A stretch of DNA of 5,290 nt from Prevotella sp. CAG:1031. GTDB taxonomy: Bacteria > Bacteroidota > Bacteroidia > Bacteroidales > Muribaculaceae. Shown here piece after piece: positions 5,218-5,290 of the stretch (positions are counted from its first letter, which is position 1; every line of letters starts with the position of its first letter). Location: contig HF985610.1 in the NCBI GenBank assembly GCA_000431215.1, positions 63,667 through 68,956 of the forward strand, written 5' to 3'. The position numbers and the translations under genes are program-made. The notes beneath the pieces are model-generated. The model was not told the DNA's origin. It saw nothing but the letters and a program-made list of their open reading frames with translations, and did not search any database.

Positions 5218-5290
5218 ATGCTATTAACTTAGATGAAATCGGCGTCAGAAACGCTCTGGCGTAGATAGTATGTTTGTGGCGCAATTCGAA
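5218..5290. mobile_element. Second copy of the MITE-like element, left end only, cut by the window edge
   Basis: Bases 5218-5264 align without gaps to 3218-3264 with 43 of 47 positions identical, including most of the terminal inverted repeat (atgctattaactta here) and the conserved cggcgtcagaaacgctctgg. Beyond 5264 the similarity to the inner hairpin arm fades. The right terminus is not in the window, so its length, intactness and any target duplication cannot be judged. Confidence 0.65.

Overview
The window looks like a chromosomal segment of a gut Bacteroidales bacterium, most likely of the Muribaculaceae or a close relative. The evidence is the gene set (GlmM-like mutase, DUF4827-type lipoprotein, DHH-DHHA1 phosphoesterase, BspA-type leucine-rich-repeat protein), the absence of Shine-Dalgarno sequences before the starts, and the presence of Bacteroidetes-type -7 promoter boxes (TAnnTTTG). 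The placement rests on recognising these families, not on a database search. All four genes lie on the minus strand.

Layout, left to right: 1-99 is non-coding and holds a G+C-rich palindrome and a long imperfect hairpin downstream of the mutase gene. From 100 to 3171 there is a tight three-gene operon, read right to left: a DHH-DHHA1 phosphoesterase (NrnA-like), a DUF4827-type lipoprotein 10 bases later, and a phosphoglucosamine mutase 26 bases later. The operon has a recognisable promoter at 3183-3214. From 3172 to 3490 there is a 319-base intergenic region. Most of it is a 173-bp non-coding mobile element (3217-3389) with perfect 15-bp terminal inverted repeats, flanked by a perfect 12-bp direct repeat. 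The element ends two bases from the -33 box of the operon promoter, and the box lies inside the duplicated target. A terminator-like hairpin (3429-3455) follows the next gene. From 3491 to 4996 is a secreted BspA-type leucine-rich-repeat protein with a signal peptide and a C-terminal tail resembling a type IX secretion sorting domain. From 4997 to 5290 is its regulatory region, with two dyads around a -7 box, followed by degenerate repeat sequence and the left end of a second copy of the same element, exactly 2,000 bp from the first and in the same orientation.

The operon combines an amino-sugar enzyme at the entry to peptidoglycan and LPS synthesis (GlmM), an envelope lipoprotein, and a nuclease/phosphatase of the family that degrades nanoRNA, pAp and, in some members, c-di-AMP products. 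The BspA-type gene appears to be a separate accessory transcription unit between repeat copies. The most interesting structure in the window is the miniature element with its 12-bp target duplication at the operon promoter.
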